A DNA stretch of 34,825 nucleotides from Clostridia bacterium (GCA_024684465.1 JAIKWW010000114.1:1-34825); one strand, 5' to 3'; shown: positions 11,239-18,093, counted from the first letter of the stretch. Program-made: numbers and translations. The notes: a model not told the origin generated them from the sequence alone.

Positions 11239-11261
11239 GCAGGGGTGATTATCATCCCTGC
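11239..11261 (+). promoter_or_regulatory. 23-bp palindrome at the trmL transcription start region
   Basis: Arms of 11 bases (11239-11249 and 11251-11261, GCAGGGGTGAT and ATCATCCCTGC) match with one G-T exception around a single central base. It overlaps the predicted start of the TATAAT transcript and lies about 31-53 bases into the sigma-54 transcript. It may be a repressor operator or an RNA hairpin. A weak terminator for the SEC-C gene is a third reading, but only a broken T tract follows. Confidence 0.55.
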
Positions 11262-11286
11262 TATTAATTTGTATGGGCAAGTTTTT

Positions 11287-11790
11287 ATGATTGAAAAAAA
11301 GACAGAAAACAAAGAAAAGAAAATTTTTAACATCGTATTGGTTGAACCCGAGATTCCGCCCAATACCGGCAATATCGCAAGAACCTGTGCGCTCACGGGA
11401 TGCAGACTGCATCTGGTCAAGCCCCTTGGCTTTTCGATCGAGGACAAGTATGTAAAGCGTGCCGGACTGGATTACTGGGATCATGTCGAGATCGAAGTCC
11501 ACGAAAATCTGAACGCCTTTATGGAAAAGTACGGCGACAGAAAGCTGTATCTCGCGACGACACACGGAAGTGTCAGATACACGGATGTTCATTTTGACGA
11601 GGGTTCCTTCATATTGTTCGGAAAAGAGACAAAAGGCCTGCCGAAGGATCTCATAGCTCAGCATCCTGGGACAGCAATAAGAGTCCCGATGGGAGATGAT
11701 CCGGATTTGAGATCACTGAACCTTTCGAACTCGGTGGCCATTGTACTGTACGAAGCTTTGAGACAGCATGACTTTCCCGGATTAATATGA
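11287..11790 (+). CDS. trmL: tRNA (cytidine(34)-2'-O)-methyltransferase TrmL (SPOUT family)
   Basis: TrmL methylates the ribose of the wobble base of certain leucine tRNAs using S-adenosylmethionine. The SPOUT/trefoil-knot motifs are clear: motif 1 PPNTGNIARTC (residues 25-34), motif 2 FGKETKGLP (111-119) and motif 3 IRVPM...LRSLNLSNSVAIVLYE (131-156). At 167 residues it is slightly longer than E. coli TrmL because of a charged N-terminal extension (MIEKKTENKEKK). The ATG at 11287 was chosen because the upstream in-frame ATG at 11233 lies within the -10 box and would place coding sequence over the palindrome. rpoN follows 43-49 bases downstream, probably on the same transcript. Confidence 0.92.
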   Translation: MIEKKTENKEKKIFNIVLVEPEIPPNTGNIARTCALTGCRLHLVKPLGFSIEDKYVKRAGLDYWDHVEIEVHENLNAFMEKYGDRKLYLATTHGSVRYTDVHFDEGSFILFGKETKGLPKDLIAQHPGTAIRVPMGDDPDLRSLNLSNSVAIVLYEALRQHDFPGLI

Positions 11791-11825
11791 CAGTCAGGTA
11801 TTGCAAAGTTGATTCCCTAAACTCA

Positions 11826-11842
11826 AGAGGATTATGATCATG
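11826..11842 (+). promoter_or_regulatory. Ribosome binding site deciding the rpoN start
   Basis: AGAGG (11826-11830) is only 3 bases from the ATG at 11834 but 9 bases from the ATG at 11840. The second ATG also gives the usual RpoN N-terminus (MELTFGQ), so it is preferred. Confidence 0.6.
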
Positions 11843-13306
11843 GAATTAACATTTGGACAGGGATTGAATCTGGAGCAGTCCCAAAAGTTGACACTGACTC
11901 CCGAAATGATACAGTCACTGAACATCCTTCAATTCAGCTCCAACGATCTCATTGATTTCGTACTGGGACAGATGGAAGTAAATCCTGCAATCGATATGGA
12001 GAATGGTGACATCTATCTGAAGGAACTGGGGGAGAGCATCCACGATGACAGAATGAAATCGGAAGAATCCGAGGATATTTACGACAACGTGGAGCCCGAT
12101 GACTGGGATGATTATGACTGGTATGATTTTACCGAAAGCATGAACAGCCATGGATATGACAGCAGGGACAGAAATGCCGGAGATTTTCAGGAAGATTATT
12201 ATGCTTATGATTCATTCGGCATAGAATCGATTTCTCTGGAAGAAGTGCTCATGCAGCAGCTGGATGTCTGTCCCGGGCCTTACATCGTCAAAGCCATTGC
12301 GGCATTTATCATCCAGACTCTGGACGAGCGGGGCTATATGACCATGACGAGTCAGGAGATAATGGATGAGCTTAATGTGGAAGAAGAAGATCTGAAAAAG
12401 GCATTGAAGCTGATCCACAGTTTTGAACCTGCAGGCGTGGGAGCTGAGAGCCTGAGCGAGTGTCTTGCTCTTCAGGCGGCGGCTGTGGACAGGCTCGATA
12501 CCAATATGGAACTCATTCTCGAAAACCATCTCGAGGACATAGCGGCAAATCGGATACGTGAAGTGGGAAGAGCCCTTGGCTTGAAACCTGCAAAAGTGCA
12601 GGAGTATGCGGATCTCATCAGGTCATTCGATCCAAAACCGGGCAGCATGTACCAGCAGATGGAAAGTACAAGATTTATCGTTCCGGATGTTCTGGTGGAG
12701 ATCGACGAAGGAAAACTCTCGGTCAAGCTCAACGAGAATGCGGTCCCGAGGGTCAGCATCCGTTCCGAATACGGTCAGATGCTGCGGGAGAGTGAAAAAA
12801 ATACCAATGTGAACGTATTTCTGACCACACATATAAATTCTGCAAAGTGGCTTGCGAAAGCCATAGAGCAGAGATGCAACACTATTATGAAGGTTTCATC
12901 GGCCATTGTTTCTGAGCAGAGTGATTTCTTTGCCGACGGCCGTGGCGAAGTGAAACCGCTGACAATGAAGGATATCGCTGAAAAGATCGGCGTACATGAA
13001 TCCACTGTCAGCAGAGCTGTGAACGGAAAGTATATTCAGTCAAAGCAGGGCATTTTTGAGCTTCGGTATTTTGTACCGGGAGCAGGCAGATTTGCAGGGA
13101 AAAAGGGCTCAGAGGCGACGGCGGATTCCCTGAAAAAACTTATAAGGCAGATGGTCGCAGGCGAAGACCGCCGCACTCCGCTGAGCGACAGATCCATTGC
13201 CGAAGCGATCATGATCACAGGTGTGGAAATATCCAGAAGGACAGTGGCCAAGTATCGCGAGGAAATGGGGATACCTTCCTCATCGATGAGGAGGCGCGTT
13301 AAGTAA
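11840..13306 (+). CDS. rpoN: RNA polymerase sigma-54 factor RpoN (SigL)
   Basis: RpoN directs RNA polymerase to -24/-12 promoters and requires ATP-dependent activators. Starting at 11840 the protein is 488 residues. Region I is the Gln/Leu-rich activator-responsive segment (residues 1-50, LEQSQKLTLTPEMIQSLNILQFS). Region II is an unusually Asp/Tyr-rich acidic stretch (about 66-125). The core-binding domain follows (about 130-330). The helix-turn-helix is MKDIAEKIGVHESTVSRAVNGKY. The RpoN box SRRTVAKYRE (465-474), which reads the -24 GG, is intact apart from S for the usual A at its first position. It follows trmL and precedes gapA. A consensus sigma-54 promoter lies upstream of trmL, suggesting autoregulation. 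Confidence 0.96.
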   Translation: MELTFGQGLNLEQSQKLTLTPEMIQSLNILQFSSNDLIDFVLGQMEVNPAIDMENGDIYLKELGESIHDDRMKSEESEDIYDNVEPDDWDDYDWYDFTESMNSHGYDSRDRNAGDFQEDYYAYDSFGIESISLEEVLMQQLDVCPGPYIVKAIAAFIIQTLDERGYMTMTSQEIMDELNVEEEDLKKALKLIHSFEPAGVGAESLSECLALQAAAVDRLDTNMELILENHLEDIAANRIREVGRALGLKPAKVQEYADLIRSFDPKPGSMYQQMESTRFIVPDVLVEIDEGKLSVKLNENAVPRVSIRSEYGQMLRESEKNTNVNVFLTTHINSAKWLAKAIEQRCNTIMKVSSAIVSEQSDFFADGRGEVKPLTMKDIAEKIGVHESTVSRAVNGKYIQSKQGIFELRYFVPGAGRFAGKKGSEATADSLKKLIRQMVAGEDRRTPLSDRSIAEAIMITGVEISRRTVAKYREEMGIPSSSMRRRVK

Positions 13307-13371
13307 ATCGTGTTATGAAAGAGGCAGATGCTCCCGTTCAGGGATACTGCCGGGAAACGAGAGGTGTACTT

Positions 13372-14382
13372 ATGGTAAAAGTTGCAATTAATGGATTCGG
13401 AAGAATAGGCAGAAATTTCTTTAAGATCTGCAATGAAAGAAATGTCCCTTTTGAAATCGTGGCGATTAACGATCTCACCGAACCCGGTACGCTGGCGCAT
13501 CTTTTAAAGTACGACAGCTGCTACGGCATTTTTAATGCAGATGTAAACAGTACGGATCATTCTATTGTTGTAAACGGCAGAGAAATCGAGATTTACAAGG
13601 AACCGGATCCTGAAAAGCTTCCGTGGAAAGAGCTGGGAGTTGATGTTGTGCTGGAATGCACCGGAAAGTATGCCAGCAGAGAAGGAGGACAGAAGCACCT
13701 GAATGCAGGCGCAAGGCGCGTTATCATAGGTGCTCCCGTTTCCGACGCGGATGCCATGATCGTCATCGGTGCAAATCAGGAAATCTACGATAAGGATAAA
13801 CATTTTATCATTTCGATGGCATCATGCACGACAAACTGCGTTTCGCTCTTCGCCAAGCTGATAGACGAAACTTATGGGATTGAAAGCGGTATTGTAACTA
13901 CGGTTCACGCTTATACAAATGATCAGGTCCTCCTGGACAAGCCTCACAAGGATCTCAGAAGAGCAAGGGCCGGCGGTGTATCTATGATCCCGACAACGAC
14001 AGGCGCTGCGAAGGCAGTTGGAATCATTCTTCCTCATCTCAAGGGAAAACTTCAGGGCGCGGCTATCAGGGTTCCGGTTTCGGCTGTATCCCTCTCCGAT
14101 GTTGTCTTTAATCTGAAGAAAGAAGTTACGGTTGATCAGGTTAATGACATGCTCCGTGAAAAGGCTGCTACGGAAATGAAGGGCTTTATGGGCTATACAG
14201 ATGAGCCGCTGGTCTCAGTTGATTTCAAAGGAGAGGAAAACACCTGCGTCATCGACGGACAGTCCACTATGGTGGTAGATGGCAAAATGCTCCGGGTAGT
14301 TGCCTGGTATGACAATGAGTGGGGATACTCCGGCAGAGTGTGTGACCTGATCAATATTATGATCGACAAGGGCAGTTTTTAA
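13372..14382 (+). CDS. gapA: Glyceraldehyde-3-phosphate dehydrogenase (glycolytic, NAD type)
   Basis: A 336-residue GAPDH converting glyceraldehyde-3-phosphate to 1,3-bisphosphoglycerate. The Rossmann motif is INGFGRIGRN (residues 6-15). The AINDLTE segment (31-37) with D34 suggests NAD rather than NADP preference. The catalytic cysteine is C152 in ASCTTNC. The C-terminus WYDNEWGYSGRV is diagnostic. The ATG at 13372 has a GAGAGG ribosome binding site; the open frame extends upstream to 13315, but those residues do not belong to the family. The gene lies 65 bases after rpoN, with no cggR repressor gene and no clear promoter between them, and is followed by pgk and tpiA. Confidence 0.97.
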   Translation: MVKVAINGFGRIGRNFFKICNERNVPFEIVAINDLTEPGTLAHLLKYDSCYGIFNADVNSTDHSIVVNGREIEIYKEPDPEKLPWKELGVDVVLECTGKYASREGGQKHLNAGARRVIIGAPVSDADAMIVIGANQEIYDKDKHFIISMASCTTNCVSLFAKLIDETYGIESGIVTTVHAYTNDQVLLDKPHKDLRRARAGGVSMIPTTTGAAKAVGIILPHLKGKLQGAAIRVPVSAVSLSDVVFNLKKEVTVDQVNDMLREKAATEMKGFMGYTDEPLVSVDFKGEENTCVIDGQSTMVVDGKMLRVVAWYDNEWGYSGRVCDLINIMIDKGSF

Positions 14383-14444
14383 TTTTATCAGTTAAGAGGA
14401 GAAGTGTTCAGCTTCTTTAAAAGTATTATTTGAACAGTTAGTTG

Positions 14445-14476
14445 CCACGCTGTGTCAAACGCAGCGTGGAACTTTT
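14445..14476 (+). promoter_or_regulatory. Intercistronic hairpin between gapA and pgk
   Basis: CCACGCTG (14445-14452) pairs perfectly with CAGCGTGG (14462-14469) around a 9-base loop, followed by AACTTTT. The short T run makes it at most a partial terminator. It could equally protect or delimit the gapA message, allowing gapA to be expressed above pgk. Confidence 0.55.
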
Positions 14477-14496
14477 GTGCAGAAAGGAATTATCAG

Positions 14497-15681
14497 ATGA
14501 AAAAGACCGTCAGGGATATTGATGTTAACGGAAAGAAAGTCTTTGTCAGATGTGATTTTAACGTTCCTATGGACAATGGACAGATCACGGATGACAGGAG
14601 GATCCGCGGAGCACTGCCTACGATTCAGTATCTGATCGAGAACAATGCGGCTGTTATTCTCGCTTCGCACCTGGGAAGACCAAAGGGCAAGCCTGATATG
14701 GCGTATTCTCTCAAAGTAGTGGCTGAAAGACTCTCGGAACTTCTGGGAAAGCCTGTGAATTTCGTCAGCGAACCGGATGTCGCAGGCCCCGGAACAAAGG
14801 CTGCGGCTTCCACTCTGGAACCGGGCAGTGTCATGATGATCGAAAATGTGAGATTCAGGAAAGAAGAAACTGACAACGATGAAGAATTCAGCAGAGAGCT
14901 GGCTTCACTTGCTGAAATATTCGTCAATGATGCTTTCGGAACCGCTCACAGGGCACATTGCTCAACCGCCGGCATAGCCGATTATATCCCTGCTGTCAGC
15001 GGTCTTCTGATGGAAAAGGAAATCCGTGCCTTCGGAGATATGCTGGAATCACCGAAGAGGCCTTTTACGGCAGTGCTGGGCGGATCCAAGGTGAGCGACA
15101 AGATCCCGCTCATCAACAATCTTCTCGATAAGGTTGACCGCATCATCATCGGTGGAGGAATGGCATTTACATTCGCAAAAGCAATGGGCAATGAGGTCGG
15201 AAAGTCACTTCTGGAAGAAGATAAGCTGCAGATGACTCTCGAACTTCTTGAAAAAGCCAGATCGAAGGGCGTTGAGATCCTCCTTCCGGTGGACGTGGTA
15301 TGCGCTGCTGAATTCAAGAACGATTCCCCTGCGAAAGTCGTAAAGATCAGCGAAATACCAGCGGATATGATGGGACTTGACATAGGACCTGAAACTGCAA
15401 AACTGTATTCCGATGCCATCATCGATTCGGCTACAGTGGTCTGGAACGGACCTATGGGCGTGTTCGAGATGGACAATTTCGCCGGAGGAACAAAGGCTGT
15501 GGCGAAGGCGATGAACGAATGCAGCGGTATTACAGTGGTAGGTGGCGGAGACAGCGCAGCAGCTGTGCGCAAATTCGATCTTGAAAGCGGCATAACCCAC
15601 ATTTCGACCGGCGGCGGAGCTTCCCTGGAATTTCTCGAGGGAAAGGTCCTTCCGGGCGTGGCATGCCTTTTGGACGCATAG
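14497..15681 (+). CDS. pgk: Phosphoglycerate kinase
   Basis: A 394-residue monomeric PGK transferring phosphate from 1,3-bisphosphoglycerate to ADP. Substrate-binding motifs RCDFNVPMDNGQITDDRRI (about residues 19-37) and HLGRPKG (about 61-67) are present. The nucleotide side carries GPMGVFEMDNFAGGTKAV and the hinge GGGDSAAAV. The ATG at 14497 has an AGAAAGGA ribosome binding site; upstream in-frame codons overlap the gapA-pgk hairpin and are not family sequence. It sits between gapA and tpiA in the standard lower-glycolysis order. Confidence 0.97.
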   Translation: MKKTVRDIDVNGKKVFVRCDFNVPMDNGQITDDRRIRGALPTIQYLIENNAAVILASHLGRPKGKPDMAYSLKVVAERLSELLGKPVNFVSEPDVAGPGTKAAASTLEPGSVMMIENVRFRKEETDNDEEFSRELASLAEIFVNDAFGTAHRAHCSTAGIADYIPAVSGLLMEKEIRAFGDMLESPKRPFTAVLGGSKVSDKIPLINNLLDKVDRIIIGGGMAFTFAKAMGNEVGKSLLEEDKLQMTLELLEKARSKGVEILLPVDVVCAAEFKNDSPAKVVKISEIPADMMGLDIGPETAKLYSDAIIDSATVVWNGPMGVFEMDNFAGGTKAVAKAMNECSGITVVGGGDSAAAVRKFDLESGITHISTGGGASLEFLEGKVLPGVACLLDA

Positions 15682-15704
15682 TCTTTATCCGGGAGGGATG
15701 AATT

Positions 15705-16520
15705 ATGAGAAAACCATTTATTGCCGGCAACTGGAAGATGAACAAGGTTGTGGAGCAGGCTACTTCTTATGCAGATACGCTGACTGAACTGGTTAAAAAA
15801 GAAGGTATCGATCACGATAAGGTGGATATAGCGATCTGTGCGCCATATCTCTTTCTGTCAGCTCTGAAGGTCATATTTCTTCTGAGAGGTATAGATGTGG
15901 GAGCACAGAACCTTCACTATGAGGATGAGGGAGCATTTACGGGGGAGATATCTGCAAAGATGCTTCATGATATCCGGGTTGAATGCTGCATCATAGGGCA
16001 TTCCGAGCGCCGCAAGTACAACGGTGAGACTAGTGAAGAGTGCGCTAAGAAAGTGAAAGCTGCCATAATGTACGACATTCGTCCGATTCTGTGCGTGGGA
16101 GAAACTCTTGAAGAAAGAGAATCCGGAAATCACCTTGAAGTGGTGAAAAAAATGCTCCTGGAATCTCTTCACAATGTCACAGGGGCAGAAATGGTCAAGA
16201 CGGTCGTAGCCTATGAGCCACTCTGGGCGATAGGAACCGGCAAGACAGCAACAACTGAGCAGGCACAGGAAATGGCTGCATACATCAGGAGCGTGATCGC
16301 AGAAAAGTACGGGAAAGACGTTGCTGACAGAGTCATTATACAGTATGGCGGAAGCGTAAAATCCTCCAATATCAAAGAACTGATGGAGCAGGAGGATATC
16401 GACGGAGCTCTTGTCGGAGGCGCGAGCCTTGATCCGGAGGAGTTTATAAAAATCATCAAGTACGATCCCGATATTGTCTGCAAAAATGTAAAGATGATCC
16501 CGATCAACAGAAATAAATAG
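15705..16520 (+). CDS. tpiA: Triosephosphate isomerase
   Basis: TpiA interconverts dihydroxyacetone phosphate and glyceraldehyde-3-phosphate. Catalytic residues N9 and K11 (FIAGNWKMNK), H99 (IIGHSERR) and E171 (AYEPLWAIGTGK, which includes flexible loop 6) are all present, as is the phosphate-binding YGGSVKSSN and GALVGGASL. At 271 residues it is about 20 longer than usual, owing to a C-terminal tail after EFIKII (YDPDIVCKNVKMIPINRNK). It is the last gene of this glycolytic run: a terminator follows, and neither a phosphoglycerate mutase nor an enolase gene lies downstream. Confidence 0.97.
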   Translation: MRKPFIAGNWKMNKVVEQATSYADTLTELVKKEGIDHDKVDIAICAPYLFLSALKVIFLLRGIDVGAQNLHYEDEGAFTGEISAKMLHDIRVECCIIGHSERRKYNGETSEECAKKVKAAIMYDIRPILCVGETLEERESGNHLEVVKKMLLESLHNVTGAEMVKTVVAYEPLWAIGTGKTATTEQAQEMAAYIRSVIAEKYGKDVADRVIIQYGGSVKSSNIKELMEQEDIDGALVGGASLDPEEFIKIIKYDPDIVCKNVKMIPINRNK

Positions 16521-16534
16521 AACTATTGAATTCA

Positions 16535-16566
16535 GACACCGGCCGATTATGACCGGTGTCATTTTT
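16535..16566 (+). terminator. Rho-independent terminator after tpiA
   Basis: GACACCGG (16535-16542) pairs with CCGGTGTC (16553-16560), followed by ATTTTT. Confidence 0.88.
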
Positions 16567-16633
16567 GTTCGTGGAAATGGTCGGTTTATCCCATAATAGG
16601 TCTGAATATAGTTTCGAAAATCAATTGATTTTA

Positions 16634-16662
16634 TTGACATGCAAAACTATTTATGCTAATGT
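16634..16662 (+). promoter_or_regulatory. Strong promoter of the 104-residue protein gene
   Basis: A perfect TTGACA (16634-16639) is followed after 17 bases by TAATGT (16657-16662) with an upstream TG extension (16654-16655). Initiation is predicted near 16669. Confidence 0.72.
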
Positions 16663-16679
16663 ATAACCAAACAATGATT

Positions 16680-16710
16680 CTGCGCCTCAGCTGTAAAATG
16701 CTGTTCGCAG
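16680..16710 (+). promoter_or_regulatory. 5' leader hairpin of the 104-residue protein mRNA
   Basis: CTGCG (16680-16684) pairs with CGCAG (16706-16710), and CAGC (16688-16691) with GCTG (16700-16703). The stem starts about 11 bases from the predicted 5' end, where hairpins often shield long-lived bacterial messages from decay. No known riboswitch is recognised. Confidence 0.5.
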
Positions 16711-16761
16711 ACTAACAAAATTTTAATTTATCTCTATTAATTAAAAGAAAGGATTATTATC

Positions 16762-17076
16762 ATGCGTGACTATTGGAACAACGTACCTGATCCAGATCCA
16801 GAAGAATTAGCTGGAAAGATCATCAAGATCATCGAGAAGGCTGGAAGACTGAACTACAGCCAGGCTCAGAACCTCAGAAACGCTTCTGAACTCTGTGACA
16901 GAAGTTTATTCGGTTTCACTGTAAGAGAAATCGCTGCACAGGTTGGCGAAGAAGTTCCTGCTGAACTCGACGCTATGCTTGAGAACCCTGAATTCGATGA
17001 AAGATTAGCTTTCATCAACGCTGTTGTTAAGGCAGTTGATCCTGCTCCTGTACAGGCAAGAGCAAAAGCTCACTAA
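16762..17076 (+). CDS. Unrecognised small protein, probably highly expressed
   Basis: I do not recognise this 104-residue, largely helical, soluble protein. It has no signal peptide, membrane span or zinc motif. The N-terminus is MRDYWNNVPDPDPEEL, the middle is amphipathic helix (GKIIKIIEKAGRLNYSQAQNLRNA), and the C-terminus is AVDPAPVQARAKAH. Codon choice differs sharply from its neighbours: alanine is encoded by 11 GCT and 4 GCA and never by GCC or GCG, and proline and valine favour CCT and GTT. Together with a consensus extended promoter, a leader hairpin, a good AGAAAGGA site and its own terminator, this indicates a monocistronic, abundant product. Recent acquisition is an alternative explanation for the codon bias. 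Coding status is well supported; function is unknown. Confidence 0.85.
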   Translation: MRDYWNNVPDPDPEELAGKIIKIIEKAGRLNYSQAQNLRNASELCDRSLFGFTVREIAAQVGEEVPAELDAMLENPEFDERLAFINAVVKAVDPAPVQARAKAH

Positions 17077-17096
17077 GCTTTAAGCTTTCAGAGATT

Positions 17097-17129
17097 AAAA
17101 CTGTGGCTGAAATATGCCACAGTTTTTTT
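17097..17129 (+). terminator. Rho-independent terminator of the 104-residue protein gene
   Basis: AAAACTGTGGC (17097-17107) pairs with GCCACAGTTTT (17116-17126) across an 8-base loop, ending in seven T residues (17123-17129). Confidence 0.93.
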
Positions 17130-17288
17130 ATGCCGGCAGTTAATTTATTACGTGTTGCAGATACTTGATCCGGCACATTCTTCACCGCATATGGGTAATG
17201 ACGGCCCGAAATACAGACAGGCAGACAGTCCAAAACGGCAGTTTTTACAGCTGTACAGAAAAAATGACTCATTTGTTGAAATATTCCA

Positions 17289-17317
17289 TTGACTCGGCAT
17301 AGTTCATCTGCTATACT
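17289..17317 (+). promoter_or_regulatory. tRNA operon promoter P1
   Basis: TTGACT (17289-17294) and TATACT (17312-17317) are separated by 17 bases. The TTGACTCGGCA at its upstream end is identical to that in the SRP RNA promoter. Confidence 0.7.
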
Positions 17318-17381
17318 GACATAGCTGACTCGGAAAGATGACTTGTTCATCTGAAGGGAAAAAAGAAAAGAAAAAAAGTTC

Positions 17382-17410
17382 TTGACAGCAACCGCATCAT
17401 TCAGTATAAT
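17382..17410 (+). promoter_or_regulatory. tRNA operon promoter P2
   Basis: TTGACA (17382-17387), 17 bases, TATAAT (17405-17410) is a perfect consensus promoter about 35 bases before the first tRNA. Confidence 0.88.
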
Positions 17411-17444
17411 ATATGATGTTGACGCGATAAAGCGTATGACAAAT

Positions 17445-17521
17445 CGGGGTGTAGCGCAGTTTGGTAGCGCAACTGGTTTGGGACCAGTGGGTCGCGGGTT
17501 CAAATCCTGCCACCCCGACCA
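17445..17521 (+). tRNA. tRNA-Pro (anticodon TGG)
   Basis: The acceptor arms CGGGGTG and CACCCCG pair, and the anticodon stem CTGGT/ACCAG encloses a loop with TGG. CCA is encoded. It is the first tRNA of the six-gene cluster. Confidence 0.97.
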
Positions 17522-17526
17522 TTTAA

Positions 17527-17603
17527 GGGCCATTAGCTCAGTTGGTCAGAGCATCCGGCTCATAACCGGCAGGTCCGGGGTTCAAGTCCCTGATGGCCCA
17601 CCA
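17527..17603 (+). tRNA. tRNA with CAT anticodon (elongator Met, or Ile2 after lysidine modification)
   Basis: The cloverleaf is complete: acceptor GGGCCAT/ATGGCCC, anticodon stem CCGGC/GCCGG, encoded CCA. The first pair is a normal G-C, so it is not an initiator. The acceptor pairs C4-G69 and C5-G68 are ones used by the lysidine synthase TilS in E. coli to pick tRNA-Ile2, so the CAT anticodon may read AUA rather than AUG. Confidence 0.9.
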
Positions 17604-17664
17604 AATGTACTTCATGTGAGTCGGGTAATCGGGATTCCTGTTCGACCACAGGAAAATTAAATAT

Positions 17665-17740
17665 GGGCGCTTAGCTCAGCTGGGAGAGCATCTGCCTTAC
17701 AAGCAGGAGGTCATAGGTTCGAGCCCTATAGCGCCCACCA
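17665..17740 (+). tRNA. tRNA-Val (anticodon TAC)
   Basis: Acceptor GGGCGCT/AGCGCCC, anticodon stem CTGCC/AGCAG region with loop containing TAC, and encoded CCA give a complete 76-base tRNA. Confidence 0.97.
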
Positions 17741-17745
17741 TTTGC

Positions 17746-17822
17746 GGCTCGGTAGTTCAGCTGGTTAGAATGCCAGCCTGTCACGCTGGAGGTCGACGGT
17801 TCGAGCCCGTTCCGAGTCGCCA
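17746..17822 (+). tRNA. tRNA-Asp (anticodon GTC)
   Basis: Acceptor GGCTCGG/CCGAGTC (one G-T pair at position 2-71), discriminator G as expected for Asp, loop with GTC and encoded CCA. Complete at 77 bases. Confidence 0.97.
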
Positions 17823-17835
17823 TTTTATAAAACAT

Positions 17836-17910
17836 GCGGAAGTGGCTCAGGGGTAGAGCATCGCCTTGCCAAGGCGAGGGTCGCGAGTTCGAATCTCGTC
17901 TTCCGCTCCA
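17836..17910 (+). tRNA. tRNA-Gly (anticodon GCC)
   Basis: Acceptor GCGGAAG/CTTCCGC with discriminator T, anticodon stem TCGCC/GGCGA with GCC in the loop, encoded CCA; 75 bases. Confidence 0.97.
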
Positions 17911-17916
17911 TTTTGT

Positions 17917-17992
17917 GCCCAGATAGCTCAGTTGGTAGAGCAGGGGACTGAAAATCCCCGTGTCCTTGGTTCGATTCCGAGTTTGGGCACCA
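17917..17992 (+). tRNA. tRNA-Phe (anticodon GAA)
   Basis: Acceptor GCCCAGA/TTTGGGC (one G-T pair), anticodon stem GGGGA/TCCCC with GAA in the loop, discriminator A and encoded CCA. Last gene of the cluster. Confidence 0.97.
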
Positions 17993-17996
17993 TAAT

Positions 17997-18029
17997 AAAA
18001 GCTGTTTGCATATTGCAGGCAGCTTTTTT
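17997..18029 (+). terminator. Rho-independent terminator of the tRNA operon
   Basis: AAAAGCTGTTTGCA (17997-18010) pairs with TGCAGGCAGCTTTT (18014-18027), including two G-T pairs, across a 3-base loop, ending in T residues to 18029. Confidence 0.92.
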
Positions 18030-18031
18030 AT

Positions 18032-18059
18032 TTGCAATATACATCAATTAAAATATACT
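18032..18059 (+). promoter_or_regulatory. Promoter of the PLP-dependent decarboxylase gene
   Basis: TTGCAA (18032-18037) and TATACT (18054-18059), 16 bases apart, lie immediately behind the tRNA terminator and 35 bases before the gene start. Confidence 0.6.
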
Positions 18060-18093
18060 GTTGGTGACGCATTATCCGAAAAAGAGGTGGATC

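Larger units (their letters stand above)
17130..17444 (+). other. Non-coding region upstream of the tRNA operon
   Basis: No gene is supported here. The stretch carries two promoters (17289-17317 and 17382-17410), a small palindrome TACAGCTGTA at 17246-17255 about 34 bases before the first -35 box, and an A/G-rich tract at 17355-17378. Nothing else structured is evident in the first 100 bases. Confidence 0.6.

Noticed and set aside
13315..13371. N-terminal extension of GapA to an ATG at 13315
   Set aside because: The extra 19 residues are not found in the family; the ATG at 13372 has a good ribosome binding site and starts the conserved VKVAINGFGRIG.
17027..18051. Open frames running through the tRNA cluster on both strands
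   Set aside because: The bases are occupied by six complete tRNA genes; the frames carry no protein-like signal.
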